DNA of 64,000 bases from Eubacteriales bacterium (GCA_030524545.1 JAUNGM010000004.1:1-64000); one strand, 5' to 3'; positions 1 to 9,522 are shown, numbered from the stretch's first letter. Numbers and translations: made by a program. The notes: generated by a model from the sequence alone, not told the origin.

Positions 1-76
1 TAAATCTTATCAGAAAGATTCACTTTCCAAAGACACAAGATTTTTTACATCCTCAGCTGCATATGTCCTTCTTCTG

Positions 77-3000
77 CTACTCGATCACTACCCTGCTGCC
101 GGCTTCATTCCGGCATTTATTTTTTGTAACAATGATCTTCCTGTCGATTCGCTCTTTCAATTCCGAAACATGGGAAATGATTCCCACCATGCGTTTTCCC
201 TCCGAAAGACCTGCAAGAGCCTTGATCGCCTGATTCAGGGCTTCTTCGTCCAAAGAGCCGAAGCCTTCATCCACAAACATAGAGTCCATCTGAATTCCGC
301 CCGCCAGAGACTGGATTTCATCAGACAATCCGAGTGCCAGGGACAACGATGCCTGAAAAGATTCGCCGCCGGACAGGGTTTTGACACTTCGTTCCGTTCC
401 GTTATAGTGGTCAATCACATTTAACTCCAGCCCGGCCTTTTCTTTTTTATTATCAGCCTCTTCCTGACGTTTCAGCTCATACTGGCCGCTGCTCATGGTC
501 ATCAGGCGGAGATTCGCCTTTCGTAAGATCCTGTCCAGATATGCCATCTGCACGTAGGTTTCCAGCTCGATCTTCCGTTTGCCGCCAAGGGTTCCGTTTG
601 CCGTATCAGACAGGGACTTTACCCAGATATACTCCTGCTCCACAGCGACCATGGTTTCCTGCCTGCCGCAGACAGCGCCGTAGATTTTGCGGTTGTTCTC
701 TATCGCAGAAAATTGTACCGTGCGTTTTTTCGTAAGAATTTCTTTTTTCTCAAGCCACTCTTGTTTTCTGGCGGAAATCGCATCTTCGTTCAGTTCCCCG
801 CTCTCCCGGATCTGGCTGACATACGCGGCTGCGGCTGCACGCAGCCTGGTTTCCTTTGTTCCGGCATCCCGATAGGATTGTTCCGCACTTTTCTGCTCTT
901 CTTCCAGTCTCTGTTTTTCCCTGGTACAGGATGTGATTTCTTTTTCTGTTTCTTCTTTCGTCTGATTTCCCAGAGAGAGAAGCAGCTCTTCCATTGTTTC
1001 CTCAAGTTTTCTTTTTTCTGTTTTCATGGAGGCAAGAGTGATGTCCGTTTTTTGGATGGATTCACCCAGGCTGCCGATCTGCTGTTCTTTTGCAGGAATC
1101 TGCCTTTCCAGGATTCCCTTCCGATCTATTTTTTTCTGATTTTCCAGTATTTGATCCTGAAATTCTTCCAGTTGTCCCTTGAGTCCCTTTTCTGCCAGAC
1201 ATACGGACTGCTGCACATCCATGATGGAATTAACGGAAAACATCTGTTTTTCCAAGGCATCACGCAGCCTGGCTGACTTTTCCTTCTGCTGTCCCTCTGC
1301 AACTGCACACTCCCGCTCTTTTTTCTGTATTGCTGTCTGCATATCCTGAAGGCACGCTTCTTCCTGCCGGATCTGCACAGACAATTCTTTTTCCCGGCCG
1401 CACTCTTTTTCCGTTTTGCTGTATGCAGAAGAGAGCTCCTCCGCTTCTGTTTTCAGGTTTTTCTGATATTCTTCCAGATACTTTCCCACAGCCGCCCATT
1501 CGGTGCATCCAAATATCTCCTCCCCTTTCTGAAGGATCTGCTCTTTCAGCTTCTCAATCTGGCTGTTTCCGGCGTTTGACTCCGCACTGAGTTTCTCTGC
1601 CATGGCCTCCGCAGCCGTCACATTCTTTTTTTTCCGATCCAGCGCTGCCTTTTCTGGCACATGTTCGGAAAGCACGGCAGGATAAGGGTGCTCCAGGGAA
1701 CCGCAGACAGGACAGCGTTTTCCTTCCTGCAGTGTACGCGCCAGCATTCCCGCCTGTGCATCCAGAAAATACTGTTCCATCTGCTGGTATTCCCGGCGTA
1801 AAACATCCCGCTTTTCTACAGCAGCAACGTACTTCTGCTGGGTTTCATGCAAAACATTTTGCTGCTCTGAGAATGTTTTATAAAGCGTTCTCAGATCCCC
1901 CAGGGCTTTCCAGTCTGCTTTGATTTTTTCTTTTTTCTGTTCCAGCCGTGCCAGGCGAAGCTCCGCATCTTTGATCTGTTCCCACTCCTCCTGGTGCTTC
2001 CGGTATTCCGTTCGTTTCTCGTTCTCCCGGGTACGGAAGTCCACAAGCTCCTGTCCGGCTTTTTTCAGGGCGGCCTCCGCCTTTTTCCGCTCTTCCTCAA
2101 GAGAAATAATCTCCATCAGGCTGCCCTCCAGTTTTTCCTTCTCATGGAAAAGCCGTTCCCGCTCCTCCCCGGTATTCATTAAGGTCTGAAGCTCTGTCTT
2201 TTCATTGCCAAGCGCTGTTTCCTGTGCCATCTTCTGTTTCTGCTTCTCTTCTCTGGCTGCCAGCAGCGCTTTTATCTCAGCTTCTTTTTTCCTGACCGTC
2301 TCCCGGCCTTCTTCCAGCTTTCTGTATGTTTCCAGTTTTTCCTCATAAGCCCGTATTTCCCTTTCCAGCCCGCCCGTTTTCAGGGCAGCCTTTTTCGCTT
2401 CCTCCCAGACTTTTTTCTTTTCTTCCAGCTCCGGTGCCAGACCGTCCAGCTCCTGGCGGCACTTTTTCAGCTCCTGGGCCAGCCTGGCATTCTGTCTGGC
2501 TTTACCAAGAAGCTGATCCTCTTTCTGAATCTTCTGTTCCAACTCTCCAATCTGTTTTTCCAGTTCTGCTAAAGAACACTTTTCCTGCTCCAAAAGGCCG
2601 CTTAATAATTCCAGGCCCCGTCCCACGCTTCCCTCAAATTTTTCTTTTTTCAGACGTTCCAGCTCCGGCAAAAACACAGAATCCTCCTCACACACCACGC
2701 TGCTCAGATACTGGGAAATGCTTCTGCAGATCTCATCGTACTCTTTCCAGCGTTTTTTCACCTCATCCTTCAGGCGGTTCTGCAGTTCCTGATAAAGCCC
2801 CGTGTGGAAGATCTGCCGAAAAATCTCGCTTCTCTGTGCAGTTCCCGCAAACAGCAGCTTCTGGAAATCTCCCTGGGCGATCATGGCGATCTGGGTAAAC
2901 TGCTGATAGTCCAGTCCCAGCAGCTCCGTAACGGCCTTTGTCACTTCTCTTGATTTTGTAACGGGCTGGCGTTCGTCCGGATAAATGAGCTGTGCATCTC

Positions 3001-3337
3001 CTTTTTGTGCGGTAAACCCGGTTCCCCTGCCTTTTGGCCGCTGATACTCCGGATTACGGGTCACTATATACGTTTTTCCCTGATAACGAAAGTGCAGTTC
3101 CACATAAGTTGGTGTCTCCGGTTTCGCATATTTGCTCCGGAACATCCCCGCTTCCCGCACTTCCCCGCTGGCTTCTCCATATAGGGCAAAGGTAATGGCA
3201 TCAAAAATCGTAGTTTTCCCGGCCCCGGTATCCCCGGTGATCAGAAAAAGTCCCTGATTCCCCAGCTTTTCAAAATCAATTTCCGTCTTTCCTGCATATG
3301 GGCCAAATGCGCTGATGATCAATTTCTGCGGTTTCAT
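77..3337 (-). CDS. sbcC: SbcC, ATPase subunit of the SbcCD DNA exonuclease
   Basis: Rad50-like SMC-family ATPase that, with SbcD, trims DNA ends and cuts hairpins formed by long inverted repeats. The 1086-residue length is normal for the family. Visible: N-terminal Walker A (GDTGAGKTT, about residue 35), two long charged coiled-coil arms around a zinc-hook CPVC at about residue 543, the ABC signature LSGGES near residue 987 and Walker B with VDEGFGSLDEE near residue 1025. The ATG follows an AGGAGG ribosome site and lies 15 bases after the sbcD stop, so the two are an operon in the usual D-C order. Nothing recognisable lies in the 76 bases beyond its stop. Confidence 0.97.
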   Translation of the reverse strand: MKPQKLIISAFGPYAGKTEIDFEKLGNQGLFLITGDTGAGKTTIFDAITFALYGEASGEVREAGMFRSKYAKPETPTYVELHFRYQGKTYIVTRNPEYQRPKGRGTGFTAQKGDAQLIYPDERQPVTKSREVTKAVTELLGLDYQQFTQIAMIAQGDFQKLLFAGTAQRSEIFRQIFHTGLYQELQNRLKDEVKKRWKEYDEICRSISQYLSSVVCEEDSVFLPELERLKKEKFEGSVGRGLELLSGLLEQEKCSLAELEKQIGELEQKIQKEDQLLGKARQNARLAQELKKCRQELDGLAPELEEKKKVWEEAKKAALKTGGLEREIRAYEEKLETYRKLEEGRETVRKKEAEIKALLAAREEKQKQKMAQETALGNEKTELQTLMNTGEERERLFHEKEKLEGSLMEIISLEEERKKAEAALKKAGQELVDFRTRENEKRTEYRKHQEEWEQIKDAELRLARLEQKKEKIKADWKALGDLRTLYKTFSEQQNVLHETQQKYVAAVEKRDVLRREYQQMEQYFLDAQAGMLARTLQEGKRCPVCGSLEHPYPAVLSEHVPEKAALDRKKKNVTAAEAMAEKLSAESNAGNSQIEKLKEQILQKGEEIFGCTEWAAVGKYLEEYQKNLKTEAEELSSAYSKTEKECGREKELSVQIRQEEACLQDMQTAIQKKERECAVAEGQQKEKSARLRDALEKQMFSVNSIMDVQQSVCLAEKGLKGQLEEFQDQILENQKKIDRKGILERQIPAKEQQIGSLGESIQKTDITLASMKTEKRKLEETMEELLLSLGNQTKEETEKEITSCTREKQRLEEEQKSAEQSYRDAGTKETRLRAAAAAYVSQIRESGELNEDAISARKQEWLEKKEILTKKRTVQFSAIENNRKIYGAVCGRQETMVAVEQEYIWVKSLSDTANGTLGGKRKIELETYVQMAYLDRILRKANLRLMTMSSGQYELKRQEEADNKKEKAGLELNVIDHYNGTERSVKTLSGGESFQASLSLALGLSDEIQSLAGGIQMDSMFVDEGFGSLDEEALNQAIKALAGLSEGKRMVGIISHVSELKERIDRKIIVTKNKCRNEAGSRVVIE

Positions 3338-3352
3338 TCTCTTTTGCCTCCT

Positions 3353-4570
3353 CTACTTACCAAATCCTTTCTCCTGAAGCTCCTGAATGAGATTTTTCGC
3401 AAAAATCTGCTGCTGCTCACTCATCTGCCGGTTATTCTGTATTTCAAAGAAATCCCCAAACAGCTCCAGCTCCGATTTCTGCTCTATGGTTCTGTCTGCT
3501 TCCACAGAACGGTTCTCCCTGGTTCTCTGATTGTCATACTCTAAGCGCATAAGATTCGGATAAATAATACGCAGCTTCTGCAAGCCATCCGGAATGTCTT
3601 CTTCATCTGTCAGTGTGACATGGAGATAATCCTCTGTATTGGTACCTTCGTAAAAGGATCTTTCCGTAATCTGAAGATAAGTTCCTCGGATTTTCCGCAT
3701 ATCCCGAAGAGGGCTTAGGGGAATCTTGCAGATTTCAATATTTCCCTTTTCTTTCATCTCCACGATCGTCACAGATTTCTGCTGTTCTGCCTCGGAAAAG
3801 GAATATTTCAGCGGTGTCCCACAGTAACGGACGGTCTCACGGCCAACCTTCTGCGGGCTGTGCAGATGTCCGAGCGCCACGTAATCAAATGCATCGAACA
3901 CAGAAACATCCACCTGATCCAGACCGCCCACCATGATTTCTTCCGATTCACAGCGACTGGCGCCTGTCACAAACTGATGCGCCACCAGGATATTCCGGCC
4001 GGAGGGAGCCGGCTCTATCGCGTCCACGGCTGCTTTTACCGCATCCTGATAGCTGCTGATTTCCATTTCCTTCTTTTCCGGCGGACACCCGCCATTCGCT
4101 TCTGCTCCCTGTTCCCTGGCACAGGCGGCCTGGCCAGTCCTGCCTTCAAGCGCATGACGTACGGTTGCCGGCTTTAAAAACGGCAAAAGATAAATACACA
4201 CCTCTCCATATTCATCCGTAAGGGTCACTTTTTCCACGTTTCCGTCATACACCCTGGAAATATGTACGCCTCTGTCAGCCATAAGCTGCGCACCGAATGA
4301 CACGCGCTCAACGGAATCGTGATTCCCGCTGATTACAAAAACAGGGATTTTTCTATCTGCAAGCCGCGTCAGAAAGCTGTCAAATACCTGAACAGCCTCC
4401 ACACCCGGAATAGGCTTGTCATAAATGTCTCCCGCCAGGATCACGCCATCCACCCTTTCCTCATCCAGAATGGCTAAAATCTGGGACAATATATATTTCT
4501 GATCTTCCATCATAGAAAATTCATTTACGCGTTTCCCAAGATGAAGATCGGATAAATGCATAAATCTCAT
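3353..4570 (-). CDS. sbcD: SbcD, nuclease subunit of SbcCD
   Basis: Mre11-type metallophosphoesterase, the nuclease half of SbcCD. Metal-binding motifs appear in order: DLHLG (residues 8-12), GDIYD (about 48), GNHD (about 83), then VAHQF and GHLH further on. I place the start at the ATG giving MRFMHLSDLHLG (405 residues), because GGAGG lies 8-9 bases upstream; a longer reading adds 17 residues without family similarity. Cotranscribed with sbcC. About 195 bases separate it from the upstream PBP stop; a TATACT -10-like element near 4700 could be its promoter, but I see no good -35. Confidence 0.96.
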   Translation of the reverse strand: MRFMHLSDLHLGKRVNEFSMMEDQKYILSQILAILDEERVDGVILAGDIYDKPIPGVEAVQVFDSFLTRLADRKIPVFVISGNHDSVERVSFGAQLMADRGVHISRVYDGNVEKVTLTDEYGEVCIYLLPFLKPATVRHALEGRTGQAACAREQGAEANGGCPPEKKEMEISSYQDAVKAAVDAIEPAPSGRNILVAHQFVTGASRCESEEIMVGGLDQVDVSVFDAFDYVALGHLHSPQKVGRETVRYCGTPLKYSFSEAEQQKSVTIVEMKEKGNIEICKIPLSPLRDMRKIRGTYLQITERSFYEGTNTEDYLHVTLTDEEDIPDGLQKLRIIYPNLMRLEYDNQRTRENRSVEADRTIEQKSELELFGDFFEIQNNRQMSEQQQIFAKNLIQELQEKGFGK

Positions 4571-4765
4571 ATGATTACAGCCTCCATAAAATGATTTCCT
4601 GCCATTTTGCGCACTTCCCAAAGAACGTCTGCATTGTGCTGCCCTCTCCTCTTTTGTATGTAAAACTGCAATGGCTGAATGTGGTTTCTTTTAAGTATAT
4701 CATAGATGGTACGAATTGAAGTAGTACATTTTTCGGCAGTAGTTAATAGAATATGAAATTTCCCG

Positions 4766-6877
4766 TCATACACCTTTTAAATACAGATTCAACACCGCTT
4801 TATCCTTTTCGACCACGTAACCGCTGCCACCGATTTCCTTTACATTTTCCGCCATACTTACCAGCAATATGGGGCTTTCTGCATCCGGATCTGCTGTAAA
4901 AATCGCCAACCAGCCTAACTCCGTTCCTGAATGATCATCTTTTGACGCTTTAATTTCTGCGGTTCCGGTTTTGCCGGCCAGCAGAATATCCTCTCTATGG
5001 GCAGCATACCCGGTGCCATTTGGATCATTGATCACCTTTTTCATTCCGTTTAGCACCTCTTCCACAGCAGCTTCCGAAAAAACCTGAGAAAGCCATGTGA
5101 CCGGATTGGCCTGCTCCTGATAGAAAAGCCGCGGCTGCAGCACATCTCCCTGATTGCAGAATGCCGTATACAAAGCTGCCAGATGTATAGGATTGACCAG
5201 AATCTGCCCCTGCCCATAGCCACTGTCTGCCAGTTGTACCTCTGAATCGATTCCTTCCGTATTCGAATACTGGGATTCGGTCACGGTAATCTCAAATGGC
5301 AGTTCTTCCCCAAAACCAAGATTTTGCAGGGACTTTATCAGTTCCCCGGCTCCTATCCTCAGGGCTGCTTTTGCAAAATAAATATTATCCGAATACATCA
5401 AAGCATTTTCCAAAATTACCGGCTCGTATTCATGAAGGGTAGTAACATAATAGTCACCCCAGGAGGTATCTTTCTGCCAGCTCATTCCTTCGTTCCCAAA
5501 GTCTTCCAGGGGATTCAGTGTTCCTGCATTCAGCCCGATGGCCGCAATAATCGGTTTAAAGGTTGAGCCAGGACACCATGTCTGCCGGAAACGGTTATAC
5601 AGCGGTTTCTTTTCATCCTCATTCAAATCTGTCCACTGTCTGTCAGACAACCCCAGAATAAAATCATTGTTATCAAATGACGGTGTACTTACCAAAGCAA
5701 GCACCTCACCTGTATATGGATTTATCGCAACGGAACAGCTCTCATCCTCCCGAAACTGTTCATACAAAGCTTTTTGAAGCCCTGCATCAATAGTCAGACG
5801 CACATCCTCTCCGTCACGGACATTAGAAACTGCCAGAAGCGCCTTATTATCCCCGTAGGCATCCTTGATCAAAATCTGATATCCGTCCTGCCCCTTCAGT
5901 TCCTTTTCATAGAGGCCTTCCATTCCGCTTCGTCCGATCATGCTGCCGGAGGTATATCCTTCTCCTGCATGTTCTTCCAAATCCTCGGCACTGACACTCT
6001 GCACATAACCAATGAGATGGGCAGCCGCTTCTCCGAGAGGATATGACCTCACGGATACGTCCGTAATCATTACCCCTGGAACCTCCAGAAGGGCCTGCGT
6101 CAGACTATTCTCTTCGAAGAATGCTTCTCCAAGAAGCATATCCGTCACATCCGGTTCTCCTGTTTTTGGAATGGTTTTCACCGGGACAAAAGAATCCTCT
6201 TTTACCCACTGGGCAGAAAGTTTTCCTTCGATTGCTTTCTCATCCATCTCAAGCAAAACGGAAAGCTGACGGATGGACTCCTCCTTATCCGTCATTTTGC
6301 CGGGTACGAGGCCCACAGACAAGGCTACTCCTTCGCCCGCAATAACCTGACCATTCCTATCCAAAATCCGTCCTCTCTTCGCTTCTGTAACGGAAATCTG
6401 CACCCTGTCACTTTTTCCAAGTTGCGGAAAAATCAATCCATCCTCCCAGGCAAGCTTGTAACCAAAGGATTTTTCCACAAACCGTGCCTCATTTTCAAAG
6501 TTGATTTCTCCTGCTATGGTATCAAAAGAACATCTGTATATCACCGTCTTTCCGCCATCACGTTCTTCTATAAGAGCAATCTGCATATTTTCCGCCTCAA
6601 TTCCTTCATATATGGCAGAATTCCGTTTTATAAATTCTTCCTCACTGATGTTTCCGGAGCTTTCCGGATCGATCATCTGATACATCTTTCCGTATTCCTG
6701 CTCTGTAATATATCCCATATACTCTGCCAGAAGCTCCTTCGTCTTTTTCCGAGCCATTCTCCTGACCAGGAAGCCTGCCGCCAGCAAAACTCCCAGAAGA
6801 ACCAGCACCAGAACACAGAAAAGTATCCCCTTCCCAATATTGTGCTTTCTTCTTATTCTTTTCTTATGTATTTTCAT
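4766..6877 (-). CDS. Class B penicillin-binding protein (MecA/PBP3-type transpeptidase)
   Basis: Membrane-anchored D,D-transpeptidase that cross-links peptidoglycan outside the cell. 703 residues: basic N terminus, one membrane segment (about residues 15-37), an NTF2-like MecA_N region (about 45-160), a PBP dimer domain, then the transpeptidase with the active-site tetrad STFK (about residue 436), SDN (about 495) and KTG (about 636). All catalytic motifs are intact. The start is the ATG preceded by GGAGAGG; the in-frame TTG five codons earlier overlaps that ribosome site. The gene stands alone, and BlaI/MecI-like operators lie over and upstream of its promoter, suggesting beta-lactam-responsive control. 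No blaI/mecI or sensor gene is in the window. Whether it confers low-affinity resistance cannot be told from sequence. Confidence 0.93.
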   Translation of the reverse strand: MKIHKKRIRRKHNIGKGILFCVLVLVLLGVLLAAGFLVRRMARKKTKELLAEYMGYITEQEYGKMYQMIDPESSGNISEEEFIKRNSAIYEGIEAENMQIALIEERDGGKTVIYRCSFDTIAGEINFENEARFVEKSFGYKLAWEDGLIFPQLGKSDRVQISVTEAKRGRILDRNGQVIAGEGVALSVGLVPGKMTDKEESIRQLSVLLEMDEKAIEGKLSAQWVKEDSFVPVKTIPKTGEPDVTDMLLGEAFFEENSLTQALLEVPGVMITDVSVRSYPLGEAAAHLIGYVQSVSAEDLEEHAGEGYTSGSMIGRSGMEGLYEKELKGQDGYQILIKDAYGDNKALLAVSNVRDGEDVRLTIDAGLQKALYEQFREDESCSVAINPYTGEVLALVSTPSFDNNDFILGLSDRQWTDLNEDEKKPLYNRFRQTWCPGSTFKPIIAAIGLNAGTLNPLEDFGNEGMSWQKDTSWGDYYVTTLHEYEPVILENALMYSDNIYFAKAALRIGAGELIKSLQNLGFGEELPFEITVTESQYSNTEGIDSEVQLADSGYGQGQILVNPIHLAALYTAFCNQGDVLQPRLFYQEQANPVTWLSQVFSEAAVEEVLNGMKKVINDPNGTGYAAHREDILLAGKTGTAEIKASKDDHSGTELGWLAIFTADPDAESPILLVSMAENVKEIGGSGYVVEKDKAVLNLYLKGV

Positions 6878-6896
6878 GATTCCTCTCCTCAAGCCA

Positions 6897-6950
6897 TAAT
6901 CTTACATTTGTAGTATTTAGTATTATGCAATCTATTCTAAATTCTGTCAA
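6897..6950 (-). promoter_or_regulatory. PBP promoter with BlaI/MecI-like operator
   Basis: On the minus strand TTGACA (6945-6950), a 17-base spacer and CATAAT (6922-6927) form a strong sigma-A promoter. Just downstream, at 6897-6918, lies AATACTACAAATGTAAGATT. Its TACAAATGTA core and flanks closely resemble the operators bound by BlaI/MecI repressors ahead of beta-lactamase and mecA genes. It covers the expected transcription start, a classic repressor position. Confidence 0.7.
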
Positions 6951-6985
6951 TATCTTTCTTGTAATTTACGTTTCCCTGCATTATA

Positions 6986-7002
6986 ATTACTACAAAAGTA
7001 AT
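6986..7002. promoter_or_regulatory. Second BlaI/MecI-like dyad
   Basis: ATTACTACAAAAGTAAT is an imperfect palindrome with the TACA...GTA core of BlaI/MecI operators. It lies about 85 bases upstream of the first site and next to a TATAAT element on the minus strand. Paired operators are usual for this repressor family. Confidence 0.5.
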
Positions 7003-7103
7003 ATTCAGCCGCCAACCCTGGCATGATTTCCCCCTTCGAAACAAAGCACGGATAATCTTCAAAGAAGCTCCTTGCAGTTCTTATACATAGAAAGTTAAAA
7101 AAC

Positions 7104-7146
7104 AAAAAAGTCTTAGCAAACTTCCTCCTGTCTGCCAAGACTTTTT
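7104..7146 (-). terminator. Intrinsic terminator of leuA
   Basis: On the minus strand AAAAAGTCTTGGCA pairs with TGCTAAGACTTTTTT across a loop of about 16 bases, ending in a T-run. It lies about 55 bases past the leuA stop. Confidence 0.8.
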
Positions 7147-7198
7147 CCCCACATATTCTATTTCTCAAATACAGCGATATTCTCAAAAACCTCTCTGA

Positions 7199-8851
7199 CT
7201 ACCGGTTATTAATTGCAGTCACAAGGGCATCAATGGATGCACGGATAATATCCGGGTCTACGCCGGCGCCCCAGGAGAGGGTTCCATCCGGTTTGCGGAT
7301 TCCTACATATGCGATTGCTTTGGAACTGGAACTCTGTTCCAGAGCGTGTTCCTGATAAGTTACCAGATCATATTTCAGCTCATATGCTTTCTTCAGTGCA
7401 TTACTTACTGCATTAAGGCGTCCGTTTCCGGTAGCTTCAGTAGTAATCGTCTTTCCGCGGAAGGTAGAAGTTACCTGAGTAGTGATTCCGTCTTTCTGCT
7501 GGAAGTGAACCTCATTAATGCTGTATGGCTCGACCACATTTTCGAAGGTTTTCTTAAACAGATCAAAAATCTCTTCCGGAAGCAGTTCTTTATGCAGATG
7601 GTCTGAAACAGCCTTTGCAGTGTAACCCATTGCTTCGCGCATCTTTGCCGGAAGGTTCAGGCCGTATTTGGTTTCCAGAATATATCCTACGCCGCCTTTA
7701 CCGGACTGGCTGTTAATGCGGATAACATCTGCATCATAGTTACGCCCAACGTCTGTCGGATCAATCGGCAGGTACGGAACCGTCCAGTGATTCGGGTCTT
7801 TTTCTTCGATCCAGTGCATTCCTTTGGCAATGGCATCCTGATGGGAACCGGAGAATGCGGCAAATACCAGTGCTCCACTGTACGGACTCCTCTCATCGAC
7901 TTTCATGCCTGTGCAGCTTTCATATACTTCACAGATATGCGGCATATCGGAAAAATCGAGTTTCGGGTCAACCCCCTGGGAATACATATTCATGCCAAGC
8001 GTTACGATATCCACATTTCCGGTGCGCTCACCGTTTCCAAAAAGAGTTCCCTCGATTCTGTCAGCTCCTGCCAGCAGTCCCATTTCGGAGTCTGCCACAC
8101 CACATCCCCGGTCATTGTGCGGGTGCAGGGAAACAATCACATTTTCGCGATACTTCATATTTTCACACATATATTCAATCTGGCTTGCATAAACATGCGG
8201 CATGGAATGCTGAACCGTTACAGGCAGATTGATGATACATTTATTATCCGGAGTAGGCTGCCAAACATCCAGCACTGCATTGCAGACCTCCAATGCATAT
8301 TCCGGTTCTGTTCCTGTAAAGCTCTCCGGGCTGTATTCAAACTGGAAATTTCCTTCTGTTTCAGATGCCAGCTTTTTCAGAAGTGCCGCACCATCTACGG
8401 CAATCTTCAGAATCTCTTCTTTCGATTTTTTAAAAACCTGCTCTCTCTGAGCAACGGAGGTAGAATTATAAACATGTACAATAGCCTTAGGCGCACCTTT
8501 GACAGCCTCAAAGGTTTTGCGGATGATGTGCTCTCTGGCCTGAGTCAACACCTGGATGGTAACGTCATCCGGAATCAGGTTCTGCTCAATCAAAGTGCGA
8601 AGGAAGGTGTATTCCGTCTCAGATGCTGCCGGAAATCCTACTTCAATCTCTTTAAACCCAATATCCACCAGAAGCTTGAAAAATTCAATCTTCTGTTCCA
8701 GGCTCATCGGAATAACAAGTGCCTGATTACCGTCGCGAAGATCCACGCTGCACCAGATAGGCGCTTTATCCACATACTCTTTTTCAGCCCATTTCATACA
8801 TCTCTGCGGCGGCATATAATACTGTCTCTGATACTTGCTAGCATTCATCAT
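7199..8851 (-). CDS. leuA: 2-isopropylmalate synthase
   Basis: Condenses acetyl-CoA with 2-oxoisovalerate, the committed step of leucine synthesis. 550 residues, the longer LeuA class. The HMGL-like TIM barrel carries DLRDGNQAL (about residues 38-46) and the metal-binding HPHND near residue 246; the C-terminal LeuA dimer/allosteric domain contains TSTFRGKTITTEATGNGRLNAV-type sequence (in two parts, about residues 460-490). The start is the first of two adjacent ATGs, 9 bases after GGAGG. It stands alone behind a T-box leader and ends at its own terminator, so it is controlled separately from leuCD and ilvNC. Confidence 0.97.
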   Translation of the reverse strand: MMNASKYQRQYYMPPQRCMKWAEKEYVDKAPIWCSVDLRDGNQALVIPMSLEQKIEFFKLLVDIGFKEIEVGFPAASETEYTFLRTLIEQNLIPDDVTIQVLTQAREHIIRKTFEAVKGAPKAIVHVYNSTSVAQREQVFKKSKEEILKIAVDGAALLKKLASETEGNFQFEYSPESFTGTEPEYALEVCNAVLDVWQPTPDNKCIINLPVTVQHSMPHVYASQIEYMCENMKYRENVIVSLHPHNDRGCGVADSEMGLLAGADRIEGTLFGNGERTGNVDIVTLGMNMYSQGVDPKLDFSDMPHICEVYESCTGMKVDERSPYSGALVFAAFSGSHQDAIAKGMHWIEEKDPNHWTVPYLPIDPTDVGRNYDADVIRINSQSGKGGVGYILETKYGLNLPAKMREAMGYTAKAVSDHLHKELLPEEIFDLFKKTFENVVEPYSINEVHFQQKDGITTQVTSTFRGKTITTEATGNGRLNAVSNALKKAYELKYDLVTYQEHALEQSSSSKAIAYVGIRKPDGTLSWGAGVDPDIIRASIDALVTAINNR

Positions 8852-8904
8852 AATTTCGTTCCTCCATTTTGGTTAGTGAATTTTTCATATAGTTTTTCTG
8901 CAAC

Positions 8905-9217
8905 AAAAAAAATCCTTCGTCCTGCACTATATCTGCAAGAGACGAAAGACTATACATGTCCTACGCGGTACCACTCTTCTTTATGAACAAAGTCATACAC
9001 TCATGGGATACGGAATGCCTCCATTAGCATCCTTATATCCTCTCCAGGTAACGGTGGACGCCGTCTGCGCCTACTCTCTTCTATCAGCTAAAAGATTTGG
9101 GGCAGATGCTCCGAGGCGAGTTCCACACTTTCCGTCCACTGCTTCTCACCAGCCAGCAGTTCTCTGTGCTCCAGTCCCTGTGTACTATTCCTCATCATAG
9201 CATTTCTCATATGCGAT
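8905..9217 (-). ncRNA. T-box leader (leucine) of leuA
   Basis: Minus-strand 5' leader. The near-invariant T-box AGTGGTACCGCG lies at 8964-8975 and is followed by a terminator at 8905-8950 (CTTTCGTC paired with GACGAAGG, then eight T). Upstream lies Stem I sequence, including the AGAGAACTGCTGGCTGGTGA stretch and GGAACTCGCCTCGGAG. I take CTC at 9118-9120 as the specifier codon, fitting tRNA-Leu and the downstream leuA. When uncharged tRNA-Leu binds, the antiterminator forms and leuA is read. Presence of the T-box is certain; the specifier is inferred from position. Confidence 0.92.
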
Positions 9218-9223
9218 ATGGAT

Positions 9224-9252
9224 AGATTAACACTTTCTCTAAGTTTTGTCAA
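9224..9252 (-). promoter_or_regulatory. Promoter of the leuA T-box transcript
   Basis: TTGACA (9247-9252), a 17-base spacer and TAATCT (9224-9229) on the minus strand. This puts the start near 9217, just ahead of Stem I of the T-box. Confidence 0.75.
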
Positions 9253-9304
9253 CAGAAAAATCTTCCCTGATTTCCGCACAGAAAAATCTTCCCTGATTTC
9301 CGCA
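9253..9304. repeat. Two tandem copies of a 26-bp sequence
   Basis: Two direct copies (9253-9278 and 9279-9304) of a unit beginning CAGAAAAATCTTCCCTGATT, immediately upstream of the leuA -35. Near-identical, so probably a recent slippage duplication. No function is evident. Confidence 0.8.
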
Positions 9305-9361
9305 GAAAAGTCGTGGCTGAAATCTTGGTTGAAATCTTTTATTCAAAAGCAGAAAAAACAG

Positions 9362-9390
9362 TTGATTTTTCTCCTGAAGATTGTTATAAT
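9362..9390 (+). promoter_or_regulatory. Promoter of tRNA-Pro
   Basis: TTGATT (9362-9367), 17-base spacer, TATAAT (9385-9390); the start falls about five bases before the mature tRNA 5' end. Confidence 0.75.
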
Positions 9391-9401
9391 ATCAATCGTT
9401 A

Positions 9402-9475
9402 CGGGGTATGGCGTAGCTTGGTAGCGCGCACGGCTGGGGGCCGTGAGGTCGCAGGTTCAAATCCTGTTGCCCCGA
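9402..9475 (+). tRNA. tRNA-Pro (anticodon GGG)
   Basis: A 74-base cloverleaf. Acceptor CGGGGTA pairs with TGCCCCG (one T-G pair); the D arm contains AGCTTGGTAGCGC; anticodon stem CACGG/CCGTG encloses CTGGGGG (anticodon GGG); the T arm is GCAGG-TTCAAAT-CCTGT; discriminator A. No CCA is encoded. A single-gene transcript with its own promoter and terminator. Confidence 0.96.
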
Positions 9476-9491
9476 TTTAGTATTATACATG

Positions 9492-9522
9492 AAAGGATTT
9501 CCGTTAATGGAAATCCTTTTTT
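9492..9522 (+). terminator. Terminator of tRNA-Pro
   Basis: AAAGGATTTCC, loop GTTAAT, GGAAATCCTTTTTT; stem of about 11 pairs plus T-run, 17 bases after the tRNA. Confidence 0.85.

Noticed and set aside
713-1276. 187-codon plus-strand frame opposite sbcC
   Set aside because: Antisense to the highly biased coiled-coil part of sbcC; low-complexity Phe/Leu-rich product and no ribosome site.
4567-4773. 68-codon minus-strand frame between the PBP and sbcD
   Set aside because: Spans the PBP stop and the sbcD start, no ribosome site, no similarity to any family I know.
6947-7186. 79-codon minus-strand frame upstream of the PBP
   Set aside because: Overlaps the leuA terminator, the PBP promoter and the operator dyad; no ribosome site.
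9003-9200. 65-codon plus-strand frame
   Set aside because: Lies entirely inside the leuA T-box leader on the opposite strand.
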